From Prostheceraeus crozeri (lineage: Eukaryota > Platyhelminthes > Polycladida > Euryleptidae), in NCBI GenBank assembly GCA_907163375.1, contig CAJQUW010016191.1, forward strand, positions 95,143-159,142: a DNA stretch of 64,000 bases, given 5' to 3'. Below the pieces are notes generated by a model. The model worked only from the letters and a program-made list of their open reading frames with translations, was not told the DNA's origin and did no database searches. Both the position numbers and the translations under genes were made by a program. Positions 13,917 to 25,214 of this stretch are shown piece after piece; within the stretch, counting starts at the first letter, position 1, and every line of letters starts with the position of its first letter.

Positions 13917-14414
13917 TGTAGGTGTTTGTCGGCTTCTCAGCCGTGGTGACCTCTTTGGTGCGTGTGTGCATGTGGGCTTTGCCGCCTATGATGCGGTATT
14001 ACTGTGTCTCGTAGGTGTTTGTCGGCTTCTCAGCCGTGGTGACCTCTTTGGTGCGTGTGTGCATGTGGGCTTTGCCGCCTATGATGCGGTATTACTGTGT
14101 CTGTAGTGTGTTTCAGTCGGAATTCTCGAGCCGTGGTGACCTCTTTGGTGCGTGTGTGCATTGTCGGGCTTTGCCGCCTATGATGCGGTATACTTGTGGT
14201 TTCCCAGTCTCCAATGTATGGCGTTCACACTCTTGCCTTCCATCTTCTCGTGCGTCAAATTAAATGACGTCATGTTTTCGGAATAATTGGACCTAAAGTC
14301 AGGAAGTCGTGGATTATACATTTCTGTCTATATCATTGTGATGTGTTTGCTCTGAGTAAAATAAGAAAGCGAATCGACGCGGAACGCTGGCCTTTTTTGA
14401 TTTGCAACACTACA
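13917..14414 (+). repeat. 5' LTR of Ty3/Gypsy element
   Basis: Bounded by TG..CA. It starts with 93-bp tandem units (13918-14010, 14011-14103 and a third, divergent one), against two units in the 3' LTR. The 93-bp period equals 31 codons, which is why a spurious repeated open frame runs through it. A perfect CRE/ATF palindrome TGACGTCA lies at 14265-14272. Confidence 0.9.
14265..14272. promoter_or_regulatory. CRE/ATF site in 5' LTR
   Basis: TGACGTCA, the consensus CREB/ATF binding palindrome, is present in both LTRs (also 19646-19653). Position upstream in the LTR fits a U3 control site. Function is inferred from the motif only. Confidence 0.5.
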
Positions 14415-14439
14415 AGCTATCACGGCTCATTGAAGCTGA

Positions 14440-15259
14440 TCGAAGTGGTGAAAAGTCTTGCTGGCGGGTGCGAATGACGACATCGAGCAATGGATAGACA
14501 AGTTCCGGGTTGCGGTGGACGTTACGATCGAGGATGTCGCCATACAAAACCGACGACAAATTAGCAAAGATTTTACCAATCTTTCTTGATGGTCCTGCCT
14601 ATGCCACCTGGAAACAATTGCCAGACGCTGACAAATCCAACTTTGCAACGGCGCTCGCGGCGTTGCGGCGAGTGTTTGGTCGGTCGAAGTTGCAAGCGTG
14701 GCAAGACCTGAAGAGGATCAGACATCTGCCCGGTGAATCAGTGGATGTACTGGCAGATGAAATCAAGAGGTCTCTACAAGTCATATCTGGCGATAAAAGC
14801 ATGGTACCTGACCAAATTGTATCGTGCTACTTGGTGGACGCCCTGCCCCCATCAGTTTCCTCAGGTACGGCTACAATGTGGAGAAGATTCGACCTACAAT
14901 CGGTGATATCCTGTGCCAAGTCCCTGTTGACCAGTGTCTGCGATACAGCGGGGCTCTCAGCTGCAACAATTTCAAATGCTAACAATCAACGGAGGAGAGC
15001 GGACAAATCATTCAGACCGCGCTGCAACAGCTGCCGGAGATTCGGACATACCGAACGAGAATGCAATACCGTCTGCTACAAGTGCGGAGAAGTTGGCCAC
15101 ATGCGTCCTGACTGTCGGAGAAACGCCCAGGAATCGGTCATGCGTAGGCGTCTTCGCAGGATCATGCTGCCCCCGCACAGATGCATGACTCCGGGAAATG
15201 TGCATCGATGGTCGGACAATGAGAACTCTGATCGACACGGATGCAGTGTAACCTCATAG
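14440..15259 (+). pseudogene. gag: gag region of Ty3/Gypsy element
   Basis: Encodes a capsid/nucleocapsid-type protein, the structural component of the retrotransposon particle. The upstream part contains a typical retrotransposon gag helix region (FLDGPAYATWKQLP at about 14586). Two CX2CX4HX4C zinc knuckles follow near 15020-15115 (CNSCRRFGHTEREC and CYKCGEVGHMRPDC), which bind RNA. It lies directly after the 5' LTR and before a protease-like segment. Part of a broken fossil element. Confidence 0.85.
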
Positions 15260-15545
15260 GTGAGCATTGCCATACATGGGAGACGCCGTAATTCTTCTAA
15301 GATTTTGAAGTTGGAGATGATGAATAAGGCTTTGCTGTTTACGCGGGGGTCGGTTGAGTTGAGTTCTATAGTAAAACTGATAGTGGTATTGACTTAAGGA
15401 TCCGTAAGTTCTCACGTTGTTTCAAGTCTACCTCTAAATGTAGACGTAGTTCTAGGGCTGGACGTGTTGGCCTCGAATGGGTTTGAGCTATACTATTCAG
15501 ACGGTAAATTCTGCGTAAATTTCGCGTCTAAATATGACAGGGTTA
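15196..15545 (+). pseudogene. protease-like segment, first copy
   Basis: Translated pieces resemble the aspartic protease region found again at 16443-16800. In both, a TLIDT block is followed about 90 codons later by a VDVV.GLDVL block. The two segments flank the AT-rich block, so the protease region seems to be duplicated in this copy. Decayed. Confidence 0.6.
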
Positions 15546-15568
15546 ACCCCTATCGCAAGCGTAACAAC

Positions 15569-16433
15569 GTTAATTAATGAAATGTGTATTAACGGTTTAA
15601 AAATTGAAGTTGAAATCACTTATTATCTGGTATAATTTTAGTAGTTTATAATTAGAGATATGTTGTTTTTAATATATTAAAAATTAAGTATAATTTTTTA
15701 TTTTGGAAGAAATTTTCTAGGAAATTTTTAATTATGTTATTTGGTTTGTTGTTTGGTTGTTGGGTTTTACTAATTTCACTTGGATATTAATACATGTGAA
15801 TAGGTAAATATATATGAATTTAATTAAATACAGGAAAAATCAAATATTTTTTATAAGTACATCATGAATTATTTTTGTATCTTATATACAATAATATTCA
15901 CACTAAAACCTAAAAAAATGAATTAAAACGAATAGTATAAAAAATTAAATGGATGTATAAAATAATAGTTACTAAAAAATTTATTGATAAAAAACAGAAT
16001 ATATAATAAAGAAAAGAAAAATTAAAAATAACTATAAAAAAACATTAATAAAGTTACAATAACTCATTAGTTATAAAATAAAATGGAATGTTTAATAAAA
16101 TAAAAATAAACAAATAAAAAAAAACAAAAAAAAAAAGAAAAGAAATAAAATAAAATCATTAAAAAAACGAAAAACAAGTAGAAAAAAAAAAGAAAAAAAA
16201 AAAGAATTGAAAAAAAGAAAATAAAAGGAAATAAAACAATAAAAAAAATAAAAAAGAAATGGCAATAAAAGAAATAAAAGATCGAAATGTGAAAAAAAAA
16301 AAAAAAAGATATAAATAAATTAAATAAAAATAAAGAGAGGAAAAAAAATAAAAATATAAATAAAACAAAAAAAGAAAAGAAAGAAAAAAGATTTTGAAAA
16401 AAATAAGCGTTAATTAAAGAAATGTGTATTAAC
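15569..16433. repeat. AT-rich block flanked by 25-bp direct repeats
   Basis: A highly AT-rich stretch, much of it AAATAAAA-like with strong A/T strand asymmetry (about 16000-16400). It is bordered by two near-identical 25-mers (15569-15593 and 16409-16433; both contain GAAATGTGTATTAAC). It sits inside the LTR element, between the two protease segments. The phenylalanine-rich minus-strand frame over it is a composition artefact. Confidence 0.8.
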
Positions 16434-16442
16434 AAATATAGG

Positions 16443-16840
16443 TAAAAAATTGAAAACACTTATTGATACAGGATGCAGTTTGACTTTAATCAGCGACCAC
16501 TTACGGTGGAAGTTTGGGGAAGGCGTTGTAGTTCTCCCAGTATTGCCTTTAGAAATGATGGACCGGACAGTTTTTGAATACGAGTGGGTTCAGTTGAGTT
16601 TAAATCGATTGGAAGCGATAGTGTTGACTTAGGACCTGTTACTGCGTATTGTGTCCGTAGGCTACCGTTAGACGTAGACGTAGTCATAGGATTGGACGTG
16701 TTGTCACAGAACAGGCTTGAGCTGTGTTGTCGTGACGGGAATGTTATGATAAACTTCACTAAGTTAGAGGATAATATGGCCAATGTCATTACTCAGCCTA
16801 CCATTAGCAAGGATACAGTTATTTCCGATAGTGATTTTTG
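16443..16840 (+). pseudogene. aspartic protease region of Ty3/Gypsy
   Basis: KTLIDTGCSLTLIS near 16450 holds the DTG catalytic motif of retroviral-type aspartic proteases, and VDVVIGLDVLS near 16672 is the usual distal block. It would cleave the Gag-Pol polyprotein. It lies immediately before reverse transcriptase. Part of a broken element. Confidence 0.8.
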
Positions 16841-17540
16841 AGGCAAGGTTTAACAATGGCCATTGGGTAGCTAATTGGAAGTGGACTAATGAGGACGAAA
16901 CTAAAGAGCTGCACAGATTTCCGTGTAATTACGTTAAGCAAACTAATCGGGAGGCTTGCGATAAGGAAATAGAAACATGGGTAAGAGAAGGCATTCTTGT
17001 CAAACACTCAAACATAGGCATGGCGAGATACGCGGTTACCTGCCGCTGATGGCTATTGGAGCAAGACAAAGGTGATGAGAGTAAAGTCGCCCGGTGCTAG
17101 ATTATCGCAAGCTGAATCGTATTGTTCAGGAGTTATCGGGTGGGGCGGTTCCCCCTCTGTGCAGATAGCTGAGAGAGTGGCGTATGAAAGGAGAGAAAGG
17201 AGCTTTGTTAGATCTCAGGAAAGCCTATTTACAAATTCATATTGATAAGTCACTATGGACTTACCAAGCTGTCCGTTGGTCGAGGAAATATTTATCTGCT
17301 TACCAGACTGGGTTTTGGTCTGTCAGTCGCGCCCAAGATAATGACAGCTATAGTTCAGAAAGTATTGGACCAAGATGATAAGATCAAGAAGGCGGTTTCG
17401 AGTTACGTAGATGATCTATTTATTGATACTTCAGAAGTTGATATTAATCATGTAAAATCACATTTACTGACGTGGGGATTAGTGACAAAGGAACCCTTGA
17501 CTCTGGGTCGCACTGATGGAGTTAGGGTGCTAGGCGCATG
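16841..17540 (+). pseudogene. reverse transcriptase region of Ty3/Gypsy
   Basis: Successive pieces show the RT blocks: an E..WV.EGI(L/I)..S region (about 16960-17020), a DLRKAYLQIHID block (17209-17245), FGLSVAPKIM (about 17314) and the catalytic YVDDLF (about 17404-17421). This enzyme would copy element RNA into DNA. It is spread over more than one frame and therefore broken. Confidence 0.85.
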
Positions 17541-17819
17541 AAGGTGAAGAAGATTGTCTTGGGAAAGAGACAACAAAATACCGACTCTCCCTGATGAATG
17601 TTCCAGGAGGCAAATACATAGCATAGTGGTGAGCTGGTGGGCCACTTCCCAACAGCAAGTTGGTTGCGAGTCCACTGCAGTTTTATGCAGCGGTTGACTG
17701 CCGTCTCTAAGATGGATGGGATGACGTGGCTTCCGAGCACCTAAGGAAACCCTTGAAAGAATCCTAGAGAAAATTAGGAACGAAGGCGATCCTGTGCGTG
17801 GGCAGTGGCCAGTCAGTGA

Positions 17820-18240
17820 AGGCGCTCCGATGGACAGTGTGGGCAGATGCTAGCGGTTTGGCAATAGGTGTAGCGATAGAGGTTAGTGGGAGCATAGTAG
17901 AGGACGCGACTTGTTGAGACCGCGGGACGACTCGGCACACATAAACTTGAGCGAGTTGGACGCCGTTATCAAAGGAATCAACATGGCACTGAGATGGGGG
18001 CGAAGATACTTGTACATCAGAACCGACTCTTCAACAGTATACAAGTGGCTGCAGGCGACTATTAATAAAACGCATAATGTAAAATCTCGGGCGCTATCGG
18101 AGAGATTAATTCGGCGCAGGCTCGATACTTTAAAAGAAATAATTGAAACTGAGCAGCTCCAATTAGAACCGATTTTAGTTGAATCAAAGAAAAATTTGGC
18201 TGATAAACTTACTCGTGTACCGCGTAATTGGCTGCAAATA
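17820..18240 (+). pseudogene. RNase H region of Ty3/Gypsy
   Basis: A WADASGLAIGV block near 17847, a LSELDAVIKGINMAL block near 17950 and an YIRTDSSTVYKWL block near 18014 match the three acidic motifs of retroelement RNase H. It sits between RT and integrase, the standard Ty3/Gypsy position. Confidence 0.75.
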
Positions 18241-18269
18241 GAACAAGATTTGGTAGTGTCAAATGACAC

Positions 18270-18939
18270 CGCGACTGCTTCATTAGCGACTGCTGCTGTT
18301 CAAGATAGAGAAGAAAATCAGCTCATCAACGACATAAAGTCAATACATACGAGGTGTCACTTCGGGGTAGATAGGACTTTACGCTTGGCTAGGGAAAAGT
18401 GGGGCGCTCAAGTCTCCAGGAGGATGGTTAGAAAAATTGTCAGCAGATGCGACACCTGCTCTAAAATTGATCCCGCCATCAACTTCAAATGGCAACATGG
18501 TAGAATATCTAGCCATATCGTATGGGACAGGGTTGCTATGGACATAACGCATTTTAAGGGAAAGCCGTACATATCATTAATTGATTTAGCATCCCGTTTT
18601 ACCGTATGGCGTGAGTTGAAAAATGAATCAGCGTCCGAATTAGTCAGTCATGTAGAGCAAGCCATCGCTGAGTTTGGCCCTCCCTCCTCGATCTTAACAG
18701 ACAACGGGACAATATTTCGTAGTCGTCTATTTGCAGAGCTCTTAGATAATTGGGAGATAGAACAAATTTTGTCATGTGCATATCGACCCCAGGGCAACGC
18801 AGTCATAGAACGTATGCATCGAACGGTTAAAAGGTGCGCTGCGCGTACATCTAGATCGATACAGGAAGCTATTTTTTGGGTGAATAGCAGTAGGGACGGA
18901 AACAATCTCAGTCCGTTCGAGCTGATGTTCTCAGCTTGA
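18270..18939 (+). pseudogene. integrase region of Ty3/Gypsy
   Basis: The zinc-binding domain (IHTRCHFG ... CDTCSK, about 18343-18465) is followed by the DDE core: VAMDITHFKG near 18534, SSILTDNGTIF near 18689 and PQGNAVIERMH near 18788. The protein would insert the cDNA. A further C-terminal integrase-like piece with a VGDRVYMRDPEG block lies at 19027-19356. Confidence 0.85.
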
Positions 18940-19026
18940 TTCTCAGCGTGAATCAGTAAGCAGCGGCAACAAATAACAGGTGATATCGACCACATACTAA
19001 AGCAGCAGAACGTAATAGATAACGAC

Positions 19027-19356
19027 ATGTATGACCCAGAGAGAAATCCGTTCACCGTAGGAGATAGAGTTTACATGCGTGATCCTGAGGGCAAGTGTGA
19101 AAGCATCTGGTCAGGGCCCCATAGAATCACCTCCATTAAATCGAGCGTAGGAGTGATTATTAACGACGATGGGGTTACGAGGCATGTCTCGCACCTTCGT
19201 ATGGTACCCAGCGACAAACATATCATAGAGGACTTCGAACTGAATGATGATGAGGAAGATGGGTATTCAACCAATGCGAACGATAATAGCATCATTCCTC
19301 GTAGAAGTGTGCGTGTGAAGAGGCGCCCCGAGTGGATGAACGATTACATTTGTTGA
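19027..19356 (+). pseudogene. integrase C-terminal/tail region
   Basis: Contains NPFTVGDRVYMRDPEG and IWSGPHRITSI, the usual SH3-like C-terminal block of Gypsy integrases, then an acidic tail (FELNDDEEDG). It ends about 45 bp before the 3' LTR. A G-rich GTGGGGCG directly precedes the LTR and is a reasonable polypurine tract. Confidence 0.7.
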
Positions 19357-19400
19357 GCCTGTTAATCTCTCAGTTTTTAGGTCTTAAGACCTGTGGGGCG

Positions 19401-19786
19401 TGTAGGTGTTTGTCGGCTTCTCAGCCGTGGTGACCTCTTTGGTGCGTGTGTGCATGTGGGCTTTGCCGCCTATGATGCGGTATTACTGTGTCTCGTAGGT
19501 GTTTGTCGGCTTCTCAGCCGTGGTGACCTCTTTGGTGCGTGTGTGCATGTGGGCTTTGCCGCCTATGATGCGGTATTACTGTGTCTCCCAGTCTCCCATG
19601 TATGGCGTCACACTCTTGCCTTCCATTCTCGTGCGTCAAATTACATGACGTCATGTTTTCGCATAATTGGGACCTAAAGTGGAAGTCGGATATACATTTC
19701 TGTCTATATCATTGTGATGTGTTTGCCTGAGTAATAAGAAAGCGAATCGACGCGGAACGCTGGCTTTTTTGATTTGCAACACTACA
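19401..19786 (+). repeat. 3' LTR of Ty3/Gypsy element
   Basis: Same TG..CA ends as 13917-14414 but with two 93-bp units, so 386 rather than 498 bp. It carries the second TGACGTCA (19646-19653). GCTGG target duplication follows at 19787. Confidence 0.9.
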
Positions 19787-22329
19787 GCTGGATTTATAGG
19801 AAGCAAGTGTTTTCAGAAATTAATTGCAGTTCGTTTGATCAAGAAGTCAATTAATTTTAATTGCAAGTGGAAGCAATCAAATCATTCCAATTATTTGTCA
19901 TCACCGTTTGAATAGACTAATTCTTGATTTTGAATTTTCCACTCTGCTGTTTCAATTTGACGAATTAAGGCTGATTTCCAATGAGGTCGCATAGTTGTCC
20001 AGCCGCGATATCGCATGGGTGCGCGCATTCTTCCCAATCATCGCATCGCATTCATTGTCGCTGCAGGGTAAAGCGCGAGGGTTGTTGTAGTAGCTAATTT
20101 CTTTTGATTTCATTGTGTGATTCATTCATTGATATTCGGAGGACATCGATTTCTTTCTCATACTCGCGCACTGAGGTTGCTTTTATGACCTAAAAATAAC
20201 CATCAGTCGCTCAGCTTCATCGTTGTTGGTAGTCGCAGGGCGATGCGATTCCTACATCAATGTGCACAGAACCAGATAACGAAGGTCGTCAAAGGAAAAA
20301 GCGATGGGTTCTCTTAACGATCAATGGAAACCATTTTTTCTCTTGTTGGGCGACGCGAATGCAGCAGTCGTCACTGTCACGATTGAACCAATCAGAACAA
20401 CGAATCGGCGGACAGTAGCGCGGCTGGACGACTATGCGACCTCAATGGAAATCGGCCTTTAGGCTGCATGGGCCTACATATTTTACAAGTCGCATAACGA
20501 ACGGCTTGTTATTAATTTGGTTGGTTACTTGAGAAGACCCATTTACGTGAAATACATATAACTATATTCCTGATTGGATGTGAACATTGATAAATTTCAG
20601 TACAGATTTAAGCTCGCACGCCATTATAATTATGGTGATTATCAATTATTGGAGCAAGTGAATGTCTAACCTATGAAACAACACAAAATAGAATTTAGTA
20701 ATCATCACAAAAGTATTATAGCATCGCGATGCCAAATACCTACCTAGGTTATGCACCAAATAGTTCCTAATCAAGTCGCAAACATGATTTCTTCCCACGC
20801 ATATCTACTTATTGTAATGCTTTGAAACATCTACTTTCTAAATTCAAATCACAAATCAATAAAAATGCAGATTTAAGCTGCATGTGAACTGGCAAGCGCT
20901 GTGCCGATGCCTCAGTTGCAATTTTTCCTGTTTTTAGCCGCTTTTAGCATAAACATACTTTCACATTTTTGTAATTTCCCTTGTAATGACTGTAATTGGT
21001 GCAAGCTGTCATCATTATATCAATAAAGAATAAATGGAATCCTGAGAGTCACTGACGGGATTTCTTCCTGCGATTGTGAGTGGTGATGGCCATGCAAACA
21101 GATCAGTCAGTTAAATGCCGTCCCATTAGGCCTACTGCTCAAATCAATCAATCAATTGCAATTATTGACTGGCACCAATCAATTAATTTTTAATTGAATT
21201 ATTCCATCACATCAATCAATTAATTGCATTTTTTGCGATAGCGGCAATCAAGTAATTGCGATCCAATTAAGTTTTGATGAGCCCTGATTGAAAATGAAAA
21301 AATATATACTCTAACTAGAGAACCATCGAACTATCTTTTGAGAACGGATATCATGTTGTTTCATTCATATTCAACTTTTAATCCAAGAGGAAGCTATCAT
21401 TTCGCCGTTTTTACTTCTCCTTATCATAGCAGTTGCTATCAGCAAGTAATAAATTGCATCTACTCATTCTGCTTGTTTTTAAACTTGCTTTTTCATGATG
21501 ATTTATGCTCGTCTATCGCAAGGCATCATGTGCGATTCGAAAACTGTGATATAAATGATTTTTTGAAATATTGTTCACTGCTTGCGGATGAAAGTATTAT
21601 ATCCAAACATTTTTAACAATGGCTAAGACATTCCAAAGAAAGATGTATGCATTAATCATGAAAGCAAAATGCATTCTTTATTGCTTCGACTTGGTGCGTT
21701 TCCTTTTCAATGTCTGAGAATTAATAATAAGACTGTTGTATTGCAAATGAGGATTTAAAAGCAGTGTCGCCAGATTAAATAACATCGCAACCTTAGATGT
21801 CTGAGTATTCACTCAAAGTATATTCAAAATTATTCATTCAATCTTCAATTATTGAATAAATTTGTACAAAGAGTGAGAAAAGCTCTCCTTTGCATTTCGA
21901 AGCCAAAAATGTCTAAAAAAGATAAATAGTATACATTAAATTACTTGAAGTATAAAAAATAATAAGTGTCAATATGATATTAAAAGTTGTCAATAAAAAG
22001 AATCAGATATCATGTCAATGTAGGTTTTAAGAAGTTGTTTTGAGGTAGATTCTAGTTTTCTGACAAATATTTGCTCTTATAGTAATATTAGCTACTATTC
22101 ACTTAAACTAAGTAAGTACTGATGATACTATGTAAGTACTGATGTAGGAATCAAACCTTTGAAATCATCAAATATCAAAATTCCGTTTTAGCAGCACCTC
22201 AACACTAGAAGGAGGTCGAGGGGTCAAATGACCTTTCTTGATTATCAATCAAATGTCCCTAAAAAATAGATCATTTGGCTGCACAGAAGTTCGTGACATC
22301 TTAGTTGTGTTAATTTCTTATCTTTTTTT
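19787..22329. repeat. 2.6-kb duplicated segment, copy 2
   Basis: Continues the segment whose first bases lie at 13899-13916, left of the LTR element. It matches copy 1 (7405-10003) throughout, including the MITE. It ends TAATTTCTTATC followed by a short T-run and then the right 131-bp direct repeat. Confidence 0.9.
19965..20461. mobile_element. MITE with about 45-bp inverted ends, copy 2
   Basis: Same element as 7603-8098, carried along by the segmental duplication: TTAA at 19965-19968, the same ends, and the same TTTA at the right (20458-20461). The shared changed TTTA shows the MITE predates the duplication. Confidence 0.7.
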
Positions 22330-22460
22330 AGGAAGCTATCGTCCTGGTTAGATTTAACGGCATTGGTTGGCAGGAAGACACATGCTTCACTGCTGGTTCA
22401 ATGAGCACACATTAAAATGATGTAACCTAAAGCTGTGGTCGATGTTAAGCAACTGGTCAA
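22330..22460 (+). repeat. 131-bp direct repeat, right
   Basis: Partner of 13768-13898 (about 96% identical by eye). Sequence after it (GCTTTCTGAAAG) has no counterpart elsewhere in the window, so it is the right boundary of the duplication insertion. Confidence 0.9.
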
Positions 22461-24018
22461 GCTTTCTGAAAGTATTCTACATAAATGACTGTAGTAGCGG
22501 ATGAAGTTGAGAACAGCCTCGACGGCGATCCCCTTCCTTCAGTATTGGATTTATTTGACTTCAAACTTGTAATACAGTCGCCATGCGGAAACACATGTGA
22601 AATTGTGCGATCTCAAAACAATATCAGTTTGTTGACATTTGAAACAATCAATTGCAGGTAGTATCAAGAATCAACACGCCAATTTGGAAAAACTCCTGTT
22701 TACTCCTGTCTGGCAGGCAATAATATAACATAAAGTGTGGCCTGCTACCAGATTTTAGCAGCAGGCGTAAGCTGCACCGAGGGACTGCAGAATCATCTGA
22801 AAACACATGACGCAAGCCTGCTCAAACATCATTAGCTATAACGAAGCCTAAAAACAGCGAATGTTTATATGATTTCTAGTGACGGGAAATTCTTGACTAT
22901 TTAATTGCACGTCTTGCTGCTACTGATAATCATAACCAAAAGTCGTGTTTGCTTTGTGTTCCATCCACATTTGCAATATAAATAACGTATTTCCATTTGT
23001 TGTGTCGTACTTGGATTTAAAGTGTTCATGGGGGTGGCTATGTCACATTTGCCTGTGTAATGACGCGCTTCGATTTACAAGTGTTCACATTTAGGCTTAA
23101 GTCCTTTAATAATAAAGAAAATAAGAAGAGTGATATTTAGTTTAGGACCTACTTTTTCTATCGAATAACACATTCCCAGATTTTGAAGATGCTGTAGTGT
23201 TTATATGGATTTGATTGTCAATTAGTTTACATTTATTATTTATTTTGTACAATAGTGTGCCTAATTCGCACATTAGCGTAAGGCATGGCTAGCACAGGGT
23301 TGCATTTCACTAAATAATGTGAGGATTTTCTAATATCAGCTGCATAGCCTTTTCTTCAGAGGGACGAAACAGTTTTCAGACAACGCAGTATGAATCACGT
23401 GTTATTGACATACTTTATTTCACACATCAAAGCAGCTCTTGAAGTTGCCGACACATTTCATAGGATGTTCAGTTGAAAAGAAGCGGTGGAAATGCTTGCA
23501 TAAAAACAAACAATGAAGATCAAAATAGCATAAAAACATGCTATTTTTATGCTCTAAATATTTTAAAATACATAGTTATTCAAAAATCCAGCTGGAGAGG
23601 CCGATGTGAATACTTGTAGGCTATAAATAATACCGGGAATTATAACGATGCCGGCAGATGGCAATTATGAGAATAAGAGATAATAAACTAATGAATGGCA
23701 TGTTACCTACATTACAGGTGTTCTATTTCACACATTTGAATAATTTTAGAAGCTGCTGGTCTATTCAATAGGTTACTCTGTATAAACGAAGTAAAATGCT
23801 AGAGAAAACAATAAAAGCAAAAAAATATGAAATTAGCAAGTTTGCGCCTATGCTGCGACTGTGTTGTAGGCATACAAACGCTAAACACTTTAAAGATATG
23901 GTTTCTTTAAGTCTAGTCACAGGCATCCTATGTAATCTGAAATAGTAGTCACTTCGTTTTGATTTGCAATTTGAGACAACGGACAACTTGAAACCGTTGT
24001 CAAACAACTTGCTGCAGG
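22461..24018. other. intergenic DNA
   Basis: AT-rich with no recognised gene. A small inverted repeat (AGCATAAAAA ... TTTTATGCT) lies near 23528-23555. Confidence 0.5.
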
Positions 24019-25214
24019 CAAGGTTGGGTCCAATCTTCGGCTTGGGTACCCCCAAGACCAAGATTAAATCTTGGGTTACCCCCAAGACCAAGATTAATCT
24101 TGGGTCTAATCTTGGGCACCCCCAAGATTGGACCCAAGAGTGGCTATTTCTCTAATAAAGCGGAAGAACACTTTCCAGAACATTTTTGGAATTTTGACTG
24201 AGATTTAAAATTGCATGAAGATATTTTGAATCATGTCATATTGTACATACTGCTATCCACTTAATATGTATCTAATGTTCATATTAATTACTAATTTTAC
24301 ATGAATTTGCTATTGCGGAATTGAGGCCATATTAATATTCAGCTAAAAGTTTTAATTATCGGCATAGGTTATCTCTGGGCTAAATATCATCAACCATGTC
24401 TACGTCTTCAGCCTAATAATTTCCTTATTAAAGCAACATGCGTGACTAAGCTACGTTCGTTATAACATATCTGATCGAGAAACGAAACACACATAGCATA
24501 GGTCTCGTATAAGATGAGAATAGCACAAACGTAGATATAACGATAGTTTTGCTAATCGTAAGAGGCAATCATCAAAGAATGTCATTGCATTAAATGATAC
24601 CGATATCTTTCTATTTCTAATACATGTAGACTAATAGTAAAATAAACAACATAGGCCGAAGTTTTTAACTTTCAAGACAAGAGGCTACATGAAGCAAGTT
24701 ATCTACGAATTGTTGTAGGCTACCAATTTAGCAGCACAAGCGCTATACAGGTATTGGTTTAATGTATTGCATTTTTTTCATTGTTTGTTTTATTTCACGC
24801 AAAATGATATATACAAAATTCTGTCTAACACAATATGCATTACATCTAGTTTAATGGATTAAATTCACAAGGAAGACATAGATAATCAAAGCATAGTTTA
24901 AAAAACTAATTAAACAAACTATCAGATAGAAATTGACGGTAGGTCTATATCAAAGTTGATGATAGCACAATTTTATCACAGAAAGGCCAATCGTGTGGTT
25001 GAAGTAGGTTACACATATACATGCATGTAGATGACTTACTATGACATGACGTGGTCATATACTTAGGTAGAATCTTTCCAAGCAGACCGCAAATGATTAT
25101 TCATGGTCAATTTCTTTACTCTTGGGGGTACCCAAGCTCTTAGGTCCGCACCCCAAGATTATTGGGTACCCAAGACTACCCAAAACTCAAGAGTGAACCC
25201 AAGACCCAACCTTG
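24019..25214. mobile_element. inverted-repeat element with CTTGGG palindromes
   Basis: Both ends read inward CAAGGTTGGGTC (24019 on plus, 25214 on minus). Inside each end lies a cluster of CTTGGG/CCCAAG words arranged as palindromes, for example CTTGGGTACCCCCAAG near 24041 and CTTGGGGGTACCCAAG near 25121. The roughly 950-bp middle is AT-rich and without a transposase. A target duplication was not evident. Best read as a non-autonomous, foldback-like DNA element. Confidence 0.7.

Larger units (their letters stand above)
13917..19786 (+). mobile_element. Ty3/Gypsy LTR retrotransposon (fossil)
   Basis: A 5.87-kb element with two LTRs that begin TGTAGGTG and end CACTACA. It is flanked by a 5-bp duplication GCTGG (13912-13916 and 19787-19791). 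The empty site survives in copy 1 of the host segment (GCTATGCTGGATTTATAGG near 7424). Parts in order: gag with two zinc knuckles, protease-like segment, AT-rich block, second protease segment, reverse transcriptase, RNase H, integrase, integrase tail. This is the standard Ty3/Gypsy order. The element is broken in many places (about ten or more) and cannot be active. The LTRs are still clearly alike apart from tandem-unit number and scattered small indels, so it is fairly young. Confidence 0.92.

Noticed and set aside
13873-14106. Repeated 31-residue protein-like frame
   Set aside because: It is the 93-bp LTR tandem repeat, which happens to be a multiple of three.
16067-16459. 130-codon Phe-rich minus-strand frame
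   Set aside because: Pure artefact of the A-rich low-complexity block (few stops when A-runs are read on the other strand).
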